Assembly (NCBI RefSeq): GCF_014644535.1
Contig: NZ_BMKW01000013.1
Span: forward strand, 345 to 64,344
DNA from: Neoroseomonas lacus
GTDB lineage: Bacteria; Pseudomonadota; Alphaproteobacteria; Acetobacterales; Acetobacteraceae
Reading direction: 5' to 3'
Length of the DNA stretch: 64,000 nt
The stretch's first letter is position 1; each line of letters opens with the position of its first letter. Below the pieces are notes generated by a model. That model saw only the letters and a list, made by a program, of their open reading frames with translations, was not told the DNA's origin and ran no database searches. Positions 26,899 to 34,906 of this stretch are shown here, piece after piece. Made by a program: the position numbers and the translations under genes.

Positions 26899-27845
26899 GA
26901 CAGGATCGCCCCCCCGGTCGTCTGCACGGTCCAGCGTGTCGCCAGGCTGCCGGCGGGCTTCTCGCCGATCACGGGCTGCTCGATGATGCCGTTGGCGAGC
27001 TTGTCACGCCGCACGCGCTCGAACTCCGCCTCGGGCACATGCAGGCCCCAGCGCGAAACGCGGGCGGTGATGCCATCTTCCTCACTGGTGACCTGCACCT
27101 CGACCGGGCGGCCGTCACGGTCCACAGCCTCGACGATCAGGTAGTAGTTGCGGGCGCGCGGATTGGAGGCCGGGACGCGCCAGATGGCCGATGGTTCGCC
27201 CGGCCGGTTGACGATGCGCACGCTGTAGGCGGCCGCCAGCCGTGCGGCGAGATCGTTGAGCGCGGTGCGCCGCGCGCGCGCCTCCGTCAGGTTGCCGGCG
27301 CGCGCCGCGGCCTCGCCTTCGGCCAGCAGCCGCGCCGCATCAGCGCGCGGCTGCGCGTCCTGCGTGCCGGCCAGCACGCGGTCGTATTCGGCGCGCAGGG
27401 TGCGTGGCAGTTCGGTGTTCAGTTCGCGCGCAACGGCCGCCGCTTCGCGTTGGCGCGGCGCGACGACGGTGAAGTGAAACACTCCCCAGCCGACCAGGAG
27501 GACACCCAGCCCCGCCAGGGCGAAGCGTCCCCAGCGGCTACGCGTCGCCCAGGCGGTGGCGAGGCTGCGCTTCCACCCCTCGCCCTTCGGCGTATAGGCG
27601 AAGCGCTTTTCTTCCAGGGCCGTGATGCCCTGGTCGAGAACGCTGTCCGAGACCTCGATGCCCTGCGATTTGTAGATTTCGCGCAGACGTTCGCGCAGGC
27701 GCTGCTGGCGTTCCGCGCCGCCCAGCTCGCGTTCGACCAGGCGATCGGCGTGGCGGATCGTGTCCACCACATCCATCGCCATCATCGTCTCGTCGAGCGC
27801 CGGCACGGCCACGACCTTGGTGTTGCCTGCGACCGGGTCAGGCAT
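26892..27845 (-). CDS. DUF6384 family membrane protein
   Basis: 317-aa protein matching the DUF6384 family by overall pattern. The cytoplasmic N-terminus (about 1-95) is charged and helical, with DTIRHADRLVERELGGAERQ and SQGIEVSDSVLDQGITALEE. A single membrane helix FALAGLGVLLVGWGVFHFTV sits near 105-125. A coiled stalk rich in Ala/Arg/Glu follows, and a C-terminal beta-rich domain (RIVNRPGEPSAIWRVP, NYYLIVEAVDRDGRPVEVQV) is probably outside the membrane. ATG 27845 overlaps the upstream stop by eight bases and is chosen over the ATG at 27869. Function unknown; position suggests it links the TelA-like protein to the envelope. Confidence 0.78.
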   Translation of the reverse strand: MPDPVAGNTKVVAVPALDETMMAMDVVDTIRHADRLVERELGGAERQQRLRERLREIYKSQGIEVSDSVLDQGITALEEKRFAYTPKGEGWKRSLATAWATRSRWGRFALAGLGVLLVGWGVFHFTVVAPRQREAAAVARELNTELPRTLRAEYDRVLAGTQDAQPRADAARLLAEGEAAARAGNLTEARARRTALNDLAARLAAAYSVRIVNRPGEPSAIWRVPASNPRARNYYLIVEAVDRDGRPVEVQVTSEEDGITARVSRWGLHVPEAEFERVRRDKLANGIIEQPVIGEKPAGSLATRWTVQTTGGAILSW

Positions 27846-29028
27846 TCGCCTGGACGACCGCCGAGGCACGCTGCGTCAGCTTCGCCATGCGCTGCTTCGC
27901 ATCTTCGACCGAACGGCGGATCTCGTCACTGTTCTGCGTCGCAGCAGTGCGCATCTCGTCGATGATCTCGAGCGAGCGTTCCTGGTAGTTCACCACGGAT
28001 TCGACCAGCTTCTTGACCGCGTCGGCCTGGATGGTCGGGCCGTAGCCGGCGCGCAGCGCGGCCTCCTGCACCTTGCCGCCGATCTCGGCGAGCACTTCCA
28101 GCGACTGGTTCACGCCGGACTTCATGCTCTCCAGCGCGCGGGTGCTCTCGTGCAGGCCGTGCATGCCGGTGAAGGAGGCGGTCAGCGCCGTCAGCACCGC
28201 CTCGTTGGTCGAGAAGAAGGAGACCGATTGCTGGTAGACGCGTTCCTTCGCCGTCGTGGTCTGCACCAGACGGGCCATGATGACCTCGGAGGTGTTGTAG
28301 GAAACGGTCAGGTTGTCCGCGAGGTCCTTGGCGATCTGGTACTTGCCGTCCTCGGCCTGCAGCACGCGCAGCGCCTCGTCGCGCGAGAGTTCCAGCCGCG
28401 CCCGTTCGGCCGGTTCCATCGCCACCGCCGCCTCAGCCGCCTTCACGGCCGCGTCGGTATCGGCCTTCGCGACATTCAGGCGTCCCTCGGCGGTCTTGAG
28501 CACTTCAAGCGCCAACACCTCGGCCTGCTTCAGCGCGCCGCGGAAGTCGCGATAGGCCTCGAGGATCGCATGCTCGCGGTCGATGTTCTCCTTGGTGTCC
28601 TTCGACACTTCCAGATAGGTGTCGCGGATCTTGTCGAAGCGCGAGGCGATGTCGCCACGCGTGGCCTTCTGCCAGACGTTCGACAGCCGCTCCATGGTGG
28701 AGATCCTGCCGTCTTCCATCTGCGCGACCATGCCGCGCGCATCGTCGCGGATGGAATTGAAGGCGGTGGTGATGGTCTGGTAGCGCTCGCCGACCTCCAT
28801 CGCCTTGATCTGCTCGCGAACCACCTCGTTGAAGGTGGTGGCCTGGTTCAGCACCCGGGCGATCAGGGTGACGCGGTCGGTGTCGACCTCCATGATCTTC
28901 GACAGCAGACCGGTGATCGGGCTTTCCTCGGCCGAGGCGGCCGGCAGCGGCAGGCCGAGGTCGCGCAATGCGCCCATGGCCTTGTCGAGGTAGCGCATGG
29001 GCTGCACGGTGACGGCGGTTTCGCTCAT
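27838..29028 (-). CDS. TelA-like helical protein
   Basis: 396-aa almost wholly helical, acidic protein. The segment IDREHAILEAYRDFRGALKQAEVLALEVLKTAEGRL and the surrounding heptads resemble the TelA / toxic-anion-resistance family, in which tellurite resistance has been reported for some members (family knowledge; the match is tentative). No signal peptide or membrane helix; cytoplasmic or membrane-associated via partners. ATG 29028 (MSETAVTV) starts the operon; an in-frame start at 29199 would add a Pro/Arg-rich tail of no apparent value. First gene of three overlapping genes, so expression is coordinated with the DUF6384 and coiled-coil proteins. No tellurite ter genes are nearby. Confidence 0.7.
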   Translation of the reverse strand: MSETAVTVQPMRYLDKAMGALRDLGLPLPAASAEESPITGLLSKIMEVDTDRVTLIARVLNQATTFNEVVREQIKAMEVGERYQTITTAFNSIRDDARGMVAQMEDGRISTMERLSNVWQKATRGDIASRFDKIRDTYLEVSKDTKENIDREHAILEAYRDFRGALKQAEVLALEVLKTAEGRLNVAKADTDAAVKAAEAAVAMEPAERARLELSRDEALRVLQAEDGKYQIAKDLADNLTVSYNTSEVIMARLVQTTTAKERVYQQSVSFFSTNEAVLTALTASFTGMHGLHESTRALESMKSGVNQSLEVLAEIGGKVQEAALRAGYGPTIQADAVKKLVESVVNYQERSLEIIDEMRTAATQNSDEIRRSVEDAKQRMAKLTQRASAVVQANA

Positions 29029-29219
29029 CCTGTCCGATCTCCTGGCCTGGGCATGCCGATTCCGGACGTAGGGACGCCCGGAAAACCGGTTCACGCCATC
29101 GAATATGGGCCCGGACCGTGATGGATGAAGGGTCGCCGCATCACAGCCCCGGGGGTAGGGGGCGGACTCATAGCCCGGCCCGCCGCCCAAGTCAGCCATT
29201 CATGCCGAGCGCGAATCCG

Positions 29220-30791
29220 TCATGGCGTGACGGCGCGCACATCCTGGGCGCGGGTGCGCTCATCAACCCTTGGGGTATGCGCGAAGCCCTGGCGCATGGC
29301 CCAGATGTTCTTCTGCAGATGGGTCGGGATGATGCCCTGGTCGCGCACCAGGATGCGGGTCGCCTCCTGCAGCATCACATCGCGCCGCGGGTCGTTCAGC
29401 TCCCGGCTGGCCGCCTGCAATGCCGTGTCGAATTCCGGGTTCGAATAGCGCCCCCGGTTGACCGACCCCGTCCCGCGCTGCCGATCATAGGTCGCGGCAA
29501 CCGACCGCAGCGCCGCGAGCGGCTCCCCGGTCGAACTGCCCCAAGAGACAAGGAAGGTCGAGAATTCCTGCCGCGAGGCGCGGGCGACGAAGCTCGCGAA
29601 GGGCGCAACCTCGACCTGGGTGCGGATGCCGATGCGCGTCCACATCTGCCCGACCGCCTGGGCGATGCGGCCGTCATTCGGGTAGCGATCGTTCGGCCCA
29701 TGCAGCGTGATGCGGAACCCGTTCGGGTACCCCGCCTCGGCGAGCAGGCGGCGCGCCGCCTCGGCATCCGCCGCCGGCACGGTAAGGTCTGGCGCGTAGC
29801 CGAAGGCGCCTTCCGGCATCACCTGAACCGTCGCGGCCGCCGCGCCTTCCATGATGCGCGAGACGATCGCCGCGCGGTCGATGGCGAGCGACAAGGCGCG
29901 GCGCACCCGCACATCCTTCAGCGGATTGCGGTCGAGCGGCCTGCCGTCATTGTCAGTGATGAAGGGCGACGGGCCGTCGCGCATGTGGTCCATCGCGAAA
30001 TAGATGAAGCGCATGCTGTCGATCTCGCTCAACGACACGCGTGGGGTGTGGCGCAGACGCTCGACATCGGTGGTGGGCACCTGGTCGATGAAGTCGACAT
30101 CACCGGCGAGGATCGCCGCGGTGCGCGATGCGTCGTTGGTGATCATCCGGTAGTCGATGGTCTGCCATTGCGGGCGGCCGGCCCAATAGGCGTCGTTGCG
30201 CTGCAACTCGATCCGCTCGCCGGCGCGATGCATCGTCATCCGGTACGGGCCGGTGCCGATGGTCGCGCGGCCGGCATTGAAGTCCTCGGTCGTCGCCCCC
30301 TGGTGCGTCTGGCGGTCGAGCATCGGCACCATGGCAATGTCGTTCGGCAGCACCGGCGCGGGGCCGTTGGTGCGGAAGCGGATGGTGTAGTCGTCGACGA
30401 TCTCCACCCCCGTGATCGCCTGGGTATAGGTGCGGAAGGAACCGGGGCTGTTCACCACGGTCGGGATGCGTTCGAGGGTGAAGGCGACATCCTCGGCCGT
30501 GAAGTCCGATCCGTTGTGGAACTTCACGCCGCGGCGGAGGCGGAATTCCCAGACATCCTCGCCGACCGGCCGCCAGGACTCCGCGAGGCCAGGCCGCACC
30601 CGCGCGCGGTCATCGGTCTCGATTAGATTGTCGAAGACCATCGAGGCGAAGGCATTGTTGGGGGAGATGTTGTGGAAATGCGGGTCGGTCGAGGTGACCT
30701 GCGCCCCCACGCCCATGCGGAGCGTCTGCGCTTCCGCCGCGCCCACCGCGACGGCGAGCCCCGCGGTAGCGGCCATCAGAGCCTTTTTCAT
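29220..30791 (-). CDS. ABC transporter solute-binding protein, family 5
   Basis: 523-aa periplasmic binding protein of the peptide/nickel/opine family 5. The signal peptide is MKKALMAATAGLAVAVGAAEAQ. Family blocks seen are LAESWRPVGEDVWEFRLRRGVKFHNGSDFTAEDVAFTLER, then FNAGRATIGTGPYRM, then VRRALSLAIDRAAIV. It is the last gene of a minus-strand cluster (TauD, FAH, Ldh, this), 25 bases after the Ldh gene. No permease or ATPase genes accompany it, so it must share a transporter encoded elsewhere or be an orphan receptor. Ligand unknown; the neighbours suggest an organic acid conjugate or small peptide. Confidence 0.9.
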   Translation of the reverse strand: MKKALMAATAGLAVAVGAAEAQTLRMGVGAQVTSTDPHFHNISPNNAFASMVFDNLIETDDRARVRPGLAESWRPVGEDVWEFRLRRGVKFHNGSDFTAEDVAFTLERIPTVVNSPGSFRTYTQAITGVEIVDDYTIRFRTNGPAPVLPNDIAMVPMLDRQTHQGATTEDFNAGRATIGTGPYRMTMHRAGERIELQRNDAYWAGRPQWQTIDYRMITNDASRTAAILAGDVDFIDQVPTTDVERLRHTPRVSLSEIDSMRFIYFAMDHMRDGPSPFITDNDGRPLDRNPLKDVRVRRALSLAIDRAAIVSRIMEGAAAATVQVMPEGAFGYAPDLTVPAADAEAARRLLAEAGYPNGFRITLHGPNDRYPNDGRIAQAVGQMWTRIGIRTQVEVAPFASFVARASRQEFSTFLVSWGSSTGEPLAALRSVAATYDRQRGTGSVNRGRYSNPEFDTALQAASRELNDPRRDVMLQEATRILVRDQGIIPTHLQKNIWAMRQGFAHTPRVDERTRAQDVRAVTP

Positions 30792-30816
30792 TGTTCGCTC
30801 CTCCCGTTCGTTGTTG

Positions 30817-31917
30817 TCAGCTCAACAGATAGGCGGCGCCGGACCTTTCGCAGATGCCCCGGATCAGCGTGTCGAGGCTGGCCGGAATCGGGATGCCGTC
30901 GCGCAGGCGGCGCTGGCGCTCGGCCTCCTCGGGGTCGCCGGCGACCAGCACCGGCTTTGACGGATCAGCCGCCGGTGTCGCGTGCATCACGTCGATGACG
31001 TCGTCGAGATCGTTCTCGAATTCGCCCGGGGCGCGGAAGGCGGCGGGGTCGATCGCCATGAAGAAATGGCCGATGTCATCCGGGTCGCCCGGCTTCTGCG
31101 TGCGGTTCCGGATCGGCGAGAAAGAGGAACCGACCAGCGTCCCGCCAAGGATGTGCACCATCATCGCCAACCCGTAGCCCTTCGCGCTCGCCATCTCCGG
31201 CGACCCGCCAAGCGGCGACAACCCGCCCTCGGGCTGATTGAACACGATGTCGAAGCCCTGCTTCGGGTCGGTGACCGGTTGCCCCTTCGCATCCAGCACC
31301 CAGCCCGAGGGCAATTGCCGGTTGTTCAGGTCATAGACCTTCACCTTGCCCGCCGCCGTGGTCGTTGTCGCCATGTCGAGCACGAAGGGCGGGTGGCGCT
31401 TCGCCGGCGCGGCGAAAGCGAGCGGATTGGTGCCGAGCACGGGCGCGGCACCGCGCGTCGGCACCATGGTCACGCCGCGCGTCGCGGAAGTAACCATGCC
31501 GATCGCCCCCCGCCGTGCGGCAATACGCGCATAAACGCCGGCAGCGCCGAAATGATGCGAGTTGCGCACGCCGACGATGCCGACGCCGGCCGCCTTCGCC
31601 ATGTCCACGGCGAGGTTCATGCCGAAGGCCGAGACCGGGTGGCCGAGACCCGCCCCGCCATCGACCAGCGCGGTGCAGGCAGTCTGCTTTTCGATGCGCG
31701 GATGCACCTGCAACTTCAGCGTGCCTTCGTGCCAGCGCTTCTCATAGGTCATCAGCATCGAGATGCCGTGGCTGTCGACGCCGAGCAGGTCGGTCTCGAC
31801 CATCGCCTCGACCGTGGTGGCGAGCAGGTCCGGCGCCATGCCCCAGGATTGCAGGATGACCTCGATCTGCGCGCGCACGCGTTCATGCGGAACATTCACG
31901 GGATCAGGCTTCCTCAC
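30817..31917 (-). CDS. Ldh-family (malate/L-sulfolactate-type) oxidoreductase 1
   Basis: 366-aa NAD(P)-dependent dehydrogenase of the malate/L-lactate dehydrogenase family that is unrelated to classical MDH/LDH. Typical blocks: LLGVDSHGISML (catalytic His), VRNSHHFGAAGVYARIAARRGAIGMV, PVLGTNPLAFAAP, and LAMMVHILGGTLVG. It oxidises 2-hydroxy acids or related ureido or sulfo compounds; the substrate is not decided by sequence alone. Its start overlaps the FAH gene stop by 14 bases, showing tight coupling. A second paralog lies at 34907-35986. Confidence 0.9.
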   Translation of the reverse strand: MRKPDPVNVPHERVRAQIEVILQSWGMAPDLLATTVEAMVETDLLGVDSHGISMLMTYEKRWHEGTLKLQVHPRIEKQTACTALVDGGAGLGHPVSAFGMNLAVDMAKAAGVGIVGVRNSHHFGAAGVYARIAARRGAIGMVTSATRGVTMVPTRGAAPVLGTNPLAFAAPAKRHPPFVLDMATTTTAAGKVKVYDLNNRQLPSGWVLDAKGQPVTDPKQGFDIVFNQPEGGLSPLGGSPEMASAKGYGLAMMVHILGGTLVGSSFSPIRNRTQKPGDPDDIGHFFMAIDPAAFRAPGEFENDLDDVIDVMHATPAADPSKPVLVAGDPEEAERQRRLRDGIPIPASLDTLIRGICERSGAAYLLS

Positions 31918-32689
31918 GCTTGAAGGTATTGGTCAGGTGGCCGATGCCGGTGATCTCAATATCGACCACGTCGCCGGAGACGAGGTCGGGCGAGACGCCA
32001 TCCGTGCCCATCCAGATGACGTCGCCCGGATGCAGGGTGATGTTGCGCGTCATGGTGGCGATGAACTTCGCCACGCCGAACAGCATGTGGTTTGTGTGGA
32101 ACCGCGTGCGGATTTCGCCATTCAGCCGCACGATGGTCTCCGCGGCGTCGAGGTCGAGGTCGGTCTCGATCCACGGTCCCATCGGCTTGAAGGTGTCGGA
32201 GTTCTTGGCGCGCCAGAAGGTGCGGTCGGCCTTCTGCCAGGTGCGTTCGCTGACGTCATTGCCGATGGTCCAGCCAAGCAGGCAGGAGAGCGCGTTCTCC
32301 TCCGTCAGGTGCTTGGCCTTCTTGCCGACGACAGCGACGATCTCGCCTTCGTAATGCACCTTCTCGGTGGCGTCGGCGGGGATGATCACCGTCTCGCCAT
32401 GGGCGATCAGCGCGTTGGCGGCACGGTATCCCATATCCGGCTTGGCGGGGATGTTCGGTGTCTCTCCGCGGCGCGCCGCGCCTTCCTTGACATGCTCCAC
32501 GTAGTTGAGGCCGGCCGCATAGAAAGTCGGCGGGATGACGGGGACCTCGATCTTCACCGAGCCGAGGTCGTGACGACGCGGCGTGGCGTCGTAGCCGCGG
32601 AACGGATCGCCAGCGACCTCGGCGATGCGGTCACCTTCGAGGATACCGTAAGCAGTGCGGCCGTCGGCCGTGAAGCGGATCCAGCGCAT
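31904..32689 (-). CDS. Fumarylacetoacetate hydrolase family protein
   Basis: 261-aa FAH-fold enzyme acting on beta-diketo acids, oxaloacetate-like or hydroxy-dienoate substrates. Metal ligands are in KVHYEGEIVAVVGKKAKHL (E-x-E) and the aspartate in GNDVSERTWQ; the family's TPGD-like turn is replaced by HPGDVIWMGTDGVS. Length is normal for the single-domain form. Starts at ATG 32689, sharing one base with the TauD stop (TGATG), and its own stop is inside the Ldh gene, so TauD-FAH-Ldh are translationally coupled. Probably cleaves or isomerises an intermediate of that pathway. Confidence 0.88.
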   Translation of the reverse strand: MRWIRFTADGRTAYGILEGDRIAEVAGDPFRGYDATPRRHDLGSVKIEVPVIPPTFYAAGLNYVEHVKEGAARRGETPNIPAKPDMGYRAANALIAHGETVIIPADATEKVHYEGEIVAVVGKKAKHLTEENALSCLLGWTIGNDVSERTWQKADRTFWRAKNSDTFKPMGPWIETDLDLDAAETIVRLNGEIRTRFHTNHMLFGVAKFIATMTRNITLHPGDVIWMGTDGVSPDLVSGDVVDIEITGIGHLTNTFKREEA

Positions 32690-33585
32690 CAGGCGGCCAA
32701 TGCCTGCTGGATGAAATCCGTCTGGAACACCTTGTCGGCCATCACCTGGCAGCGCTTCATCAGGCGATGCTCGTTCGGTCCGTAATCGGGGATGGCGTTG
32801 TGCAGCGTGCCGATGTTGTCCCAGATCAGCAGGTCGCCCTCGGTCCAGACATGGGTGTGCAGGAAACGCGGCTGCAACTGGTGCTCGAACAGCGCCGCGA
32901 GCACACGGTCGCTCTCGGCTTCATCGAGTTCGTTGATGCGCACTGCATAGCCGGGATTGCAGTAGAGCACCTTCCTGCCGGTGATCGGGTGCGTCAGGAA
33001 GACCGGGTGGACAGAAGGCGGGCGCTTGGCGCGCTGTTCCGGCGTCAGTGGCGCACGACCATTGCCGCGCTTTACCATCATGTCCCAGAACTTGTTGAAG
33101 TCATGCGTCGCGGTGGCGTTGGCGAGCCGCGCCTTCAGCCCCGGGTCGAGCTCGTCATAGGCCGCATGCATATTGGCGAAGATGGTGTTGCCCAGCACGC
33201 GACCGTCGCGTCGCGGCACCTTGTGCGCGTTGAGCACATTCACGAAGCCCATCGTGTCGCGATAGGACATGTCGGTGTGCCAGTCCTGGCCTGCATCGCC
33301 GAGGCCGATCGGCTCCCCGTTCTCGACGATGTTCGACAGGATGCCGACCTCGGGGATGTTCGGGTCCTGGAACTTGCCGGTCAGCGAGGTCTGGATGCTG
33401 CCGAAGCGCAGCGAGAAGTCCCGCAGCGCCGCCGGCTCCAGCAACTGGTTCGGGAAACACAACACGCCGTGCCGTCCCAGCGCGCGCAGGATGGTTGCGA
33501 AATCCGCGGCACTCATCGGGCGTGACAGGTCGATGTCGGTGACGCTGGCGCCGAGTGCGCCGTCATTGGGTCGGATGGTGGGCAT
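32689..33585 (-). CDS. TauD/TfdA-type 2-oxoglutarate dioxygenase
   Basis: 298-aa Fe(II)/2-oxoglutarate-dependent oxygenase. The iron facial triad is WHTDMSYRD (His, Asp) and a distal His in LHNAIPDYGPNEHRLMKR, whose Arg would bind 2-oxoglutarate. The N-terminal GASVTDIDLSRPMSAADF is characteristic of TauD/TfdA. It hydroxylates a substrate next to a heteroatom, releasing it by cleavage (established for taurine and 2,4-D members). ATG 33585 is preferred (AGGAAATCACCGGC upstream) over the ATG at 33645. First gene of the TauD-FAH-Ldh-binding-protein operon. The set suggests uptake and oxidative breakdown of a specific organic compound. Confidence 0.9.
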   Translation of the reverse strand: MPTIRPNDGALGASVTDIDLSRPMSAADFATILRALGRHGVLCFPNQLLEPAALRDFSLRFGSIQTSLTGKFQDPNIPEVGILSNIVENGEPIGLGDAGQDWHTDMSYRDTMGFVNVLNAHKVPRRDGRVLGNTIFANMHAAYDELDPGLKARLANATATHDFNKFWDMMVKRGNGRAPLTPEQRAKRPPSVHPVFLTHPITGRKVLYCNPGYAVRINELDEAESDRVLAALFEHQLQPRFLHTHVWTEGDLLIWDNIGTLHNAIPDYGPNEHRLMKRCQVMADKVFQTDFIQQALAA

Positions 33586-33688
33586 GCCGGTGATTTCCTT
33601 TCCTGCCGCGGTGGAAAGGACAGCCTGCCTTCCGGGCACCGCCAAATGGCGGGCACGTCATGGTCGCGGACAATTCCTTCCCTCCGGC

Positions 33689-33706
33689 GCATCGAGGCGC
33701 CGATGC
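33689..33706. promoter_or_regulatory. Inverted repeat between divergent catabolic genes
   Basis: GCATCG-AGGCGC-CGATGC, a perfect 6-bp dyad with a 6-base centre, midway between the divergent TauD and NAD(P)-oxidoreductase genes. Size and placement fit an operator for a dimeric regulator, but no regulator gene is adjacent. Confidence 0.35.
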
Positions 33707-33810
33707 ACAACGCTACCCCCGCCTCACGATGCCGGCAAATCGTTACGCGGGATTGGCATCAACGCCCGGTACGTCCAGGCTGGATGGCGGTCGGTCTGGA
33801 GGAAAAGGCG

Positions 33811-34653
33811 ATGCGGAACCCGGTGATTGCCATTCTCGCGCAGGGGGCCATGGGGGCTGGCGTCGCGGCGCGGCTTTCCGCCCATGGCGTTCGCGTGCTG
33901 ACCTGCGTCGAAGGCCGCAGCCCGGCCAGCGCCGACCGTGCCGCCGCGGCGGGCATGGAGGCGGTGCCGGAAGCCGCCTTCGCCGATGCCGACGCCTTCC
34001 TGTCCATCCTGCCGCCGGCCCAGGCTGTGGCCACGGCCGAACGCCTCGCGCCGTTGTTCGCGACGGCGCCAGCGCCACCACTCTATGTCGACTGCAATGC
34101 CATCAGTCCCGAGACGATGCGGCGCCTCGCGACTCTGCTCGGCAGCCATGGCCTGCGCGTCGCCGATGCCGGCATCATCGGTGGCCCGCCACGCGAGGGC
34201 TATGCGGGCCCGGTCATCTACGCGTCTGGTGCCGAGGCATCAGGGCTCGCCACGCTGCTGTCCGGTCGTGGCCTCGATCTGCGTGTAATGGAAGGGCCGA
34301 TCGGCGCGGCCTCGGCGTTGAAGATGTCCTATGCCGGGATCACCAAGGGCCTGGTCGCGATCGGTTCGGCGATGATGCTGGCGGCAACGCGCGCGGGTGC
34401 CGCCGATGCGTTGCGCGCCGAACTCGCGGCGAGCCAGCCTGCGCTGTCGGCCTGGTTCGCGCGCATGGTGCCCGGCATGTATGCCAAGGCTTACCGCTGG
34501 TCGGGCGAAATGGAAGAAATCGCCGATTTTGTTGGCGACGATGAGAGCGCCAGCGTCATGTATCGCGGTGCCGCGACGCTCTATGCGCGCCTTGCCGACC
34601 CGGCGAGCGACGCGGAGATTGCAGGGCTGCGGAAATTCCTCGCGGACCGTTGA
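33811..34653 (+). CDS. NAD(P)-dependent oxidoreductase, 6PGDH-like with DUF1932
   Basis: 280-aa beta-hydroxyacid dehydrogenase-like protein. The N-terminal Rossmann domain starts IAILAQGAMGAGVAARLSAHG (GxGxxG-like, written QGAMGAG). The C-terminal helical domain (from about 185: SALKMSYAGITKGLVAIGSAMML) matches the DUF1932 type, with the catalytic lysine expected at LKMSYAG. Shorter than 6-phosphogluconate dehydrogenase and similar to 3-hydroxyisobutyrate or L-threonate dehydrogenase relatives. ATG 33811 has GGAGGAAAAGG upstream. Divergent from the TauD operon and possibly co-regulated with it. Confidence 0.85.
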   Translation: MRNPVIAILAQGAMGAGVAARLSAHGVRVLTCVEGRSPASADRAAAAGMEAVPEAAFADADAFLSILPPAQAVATAERLAPLFATAPAPPLYVDCNAISPETMRRLATLLGSHGLRVADAGIIGGPPREGYAGPVIYASGAEASGLATLLSGRGLDLRVMEGPIGAASALKMSYAGITKGLVAIGSAMMLAATRAGAADALRAELAASQPALSAWFARMVPGMYAKAYRWSGEMEEIADFVGDDESASVMYRGAATLYARLADPASDAEIAGLRKFLADR

Positions 34654-34749
34654 CCCCCTGCCGATTTCGCGGGAATCACCCGCAGGTCCAGGAAACCGAT
34701 GCCACGGCCGAATGCTTCGACCGCTGGTATCCGCCTCGACTAGCCCTCA

Positions 34750-34784
34750 GACGCCGGGCGCAATCCTACGGATTGCCTGGCGTC
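34750..34784. repeat. Imperfect hairpin in convergent intergenic region
   Basis: GACGCCGGGCGCAATCC pairs with GGATTGCCTGGCGTC around a TAC loop (one mismatch, two bulged bases). About 100 bases after the oxidoreductase stop. Possibly a transcript-end structure. Confidence 0.5.
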
Positions 34785-34868
34785 GTGCCGCAGGCACGCC
34801 TCCGGCCTGACGCCGGACTGCCGAGGGGCCGCATTCGCTGCATCGGCATGAGTTTCCTGGCGGGGTGC

Positions 34869-34889
34869 TCGAGGGGCGGTGCCCCTCGA
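34869..34889. terminator. Bidirectional terminator-like hairpin, type-A core
   Basis: Perfect 9-bp stem TCGAGGGGC/GCCCCTCGA around GGT, between convergent genes ending at 34653 (+) and 34907 (-). It has the same GGGGC-nnn-GCCCC core as the paired intergenic repeats. Confidence 0.65.
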
Positions 34890-34906
34890 CCTTAGCTTCC
34901 CCCGGG

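Noticed and set aside
27838..29028. Calling this a tellurite-resistance gene outright
   Set aside because: Resemblance to TelA is in helical heptads only and no other ter genes are nearby, so a resistance function is not supported.
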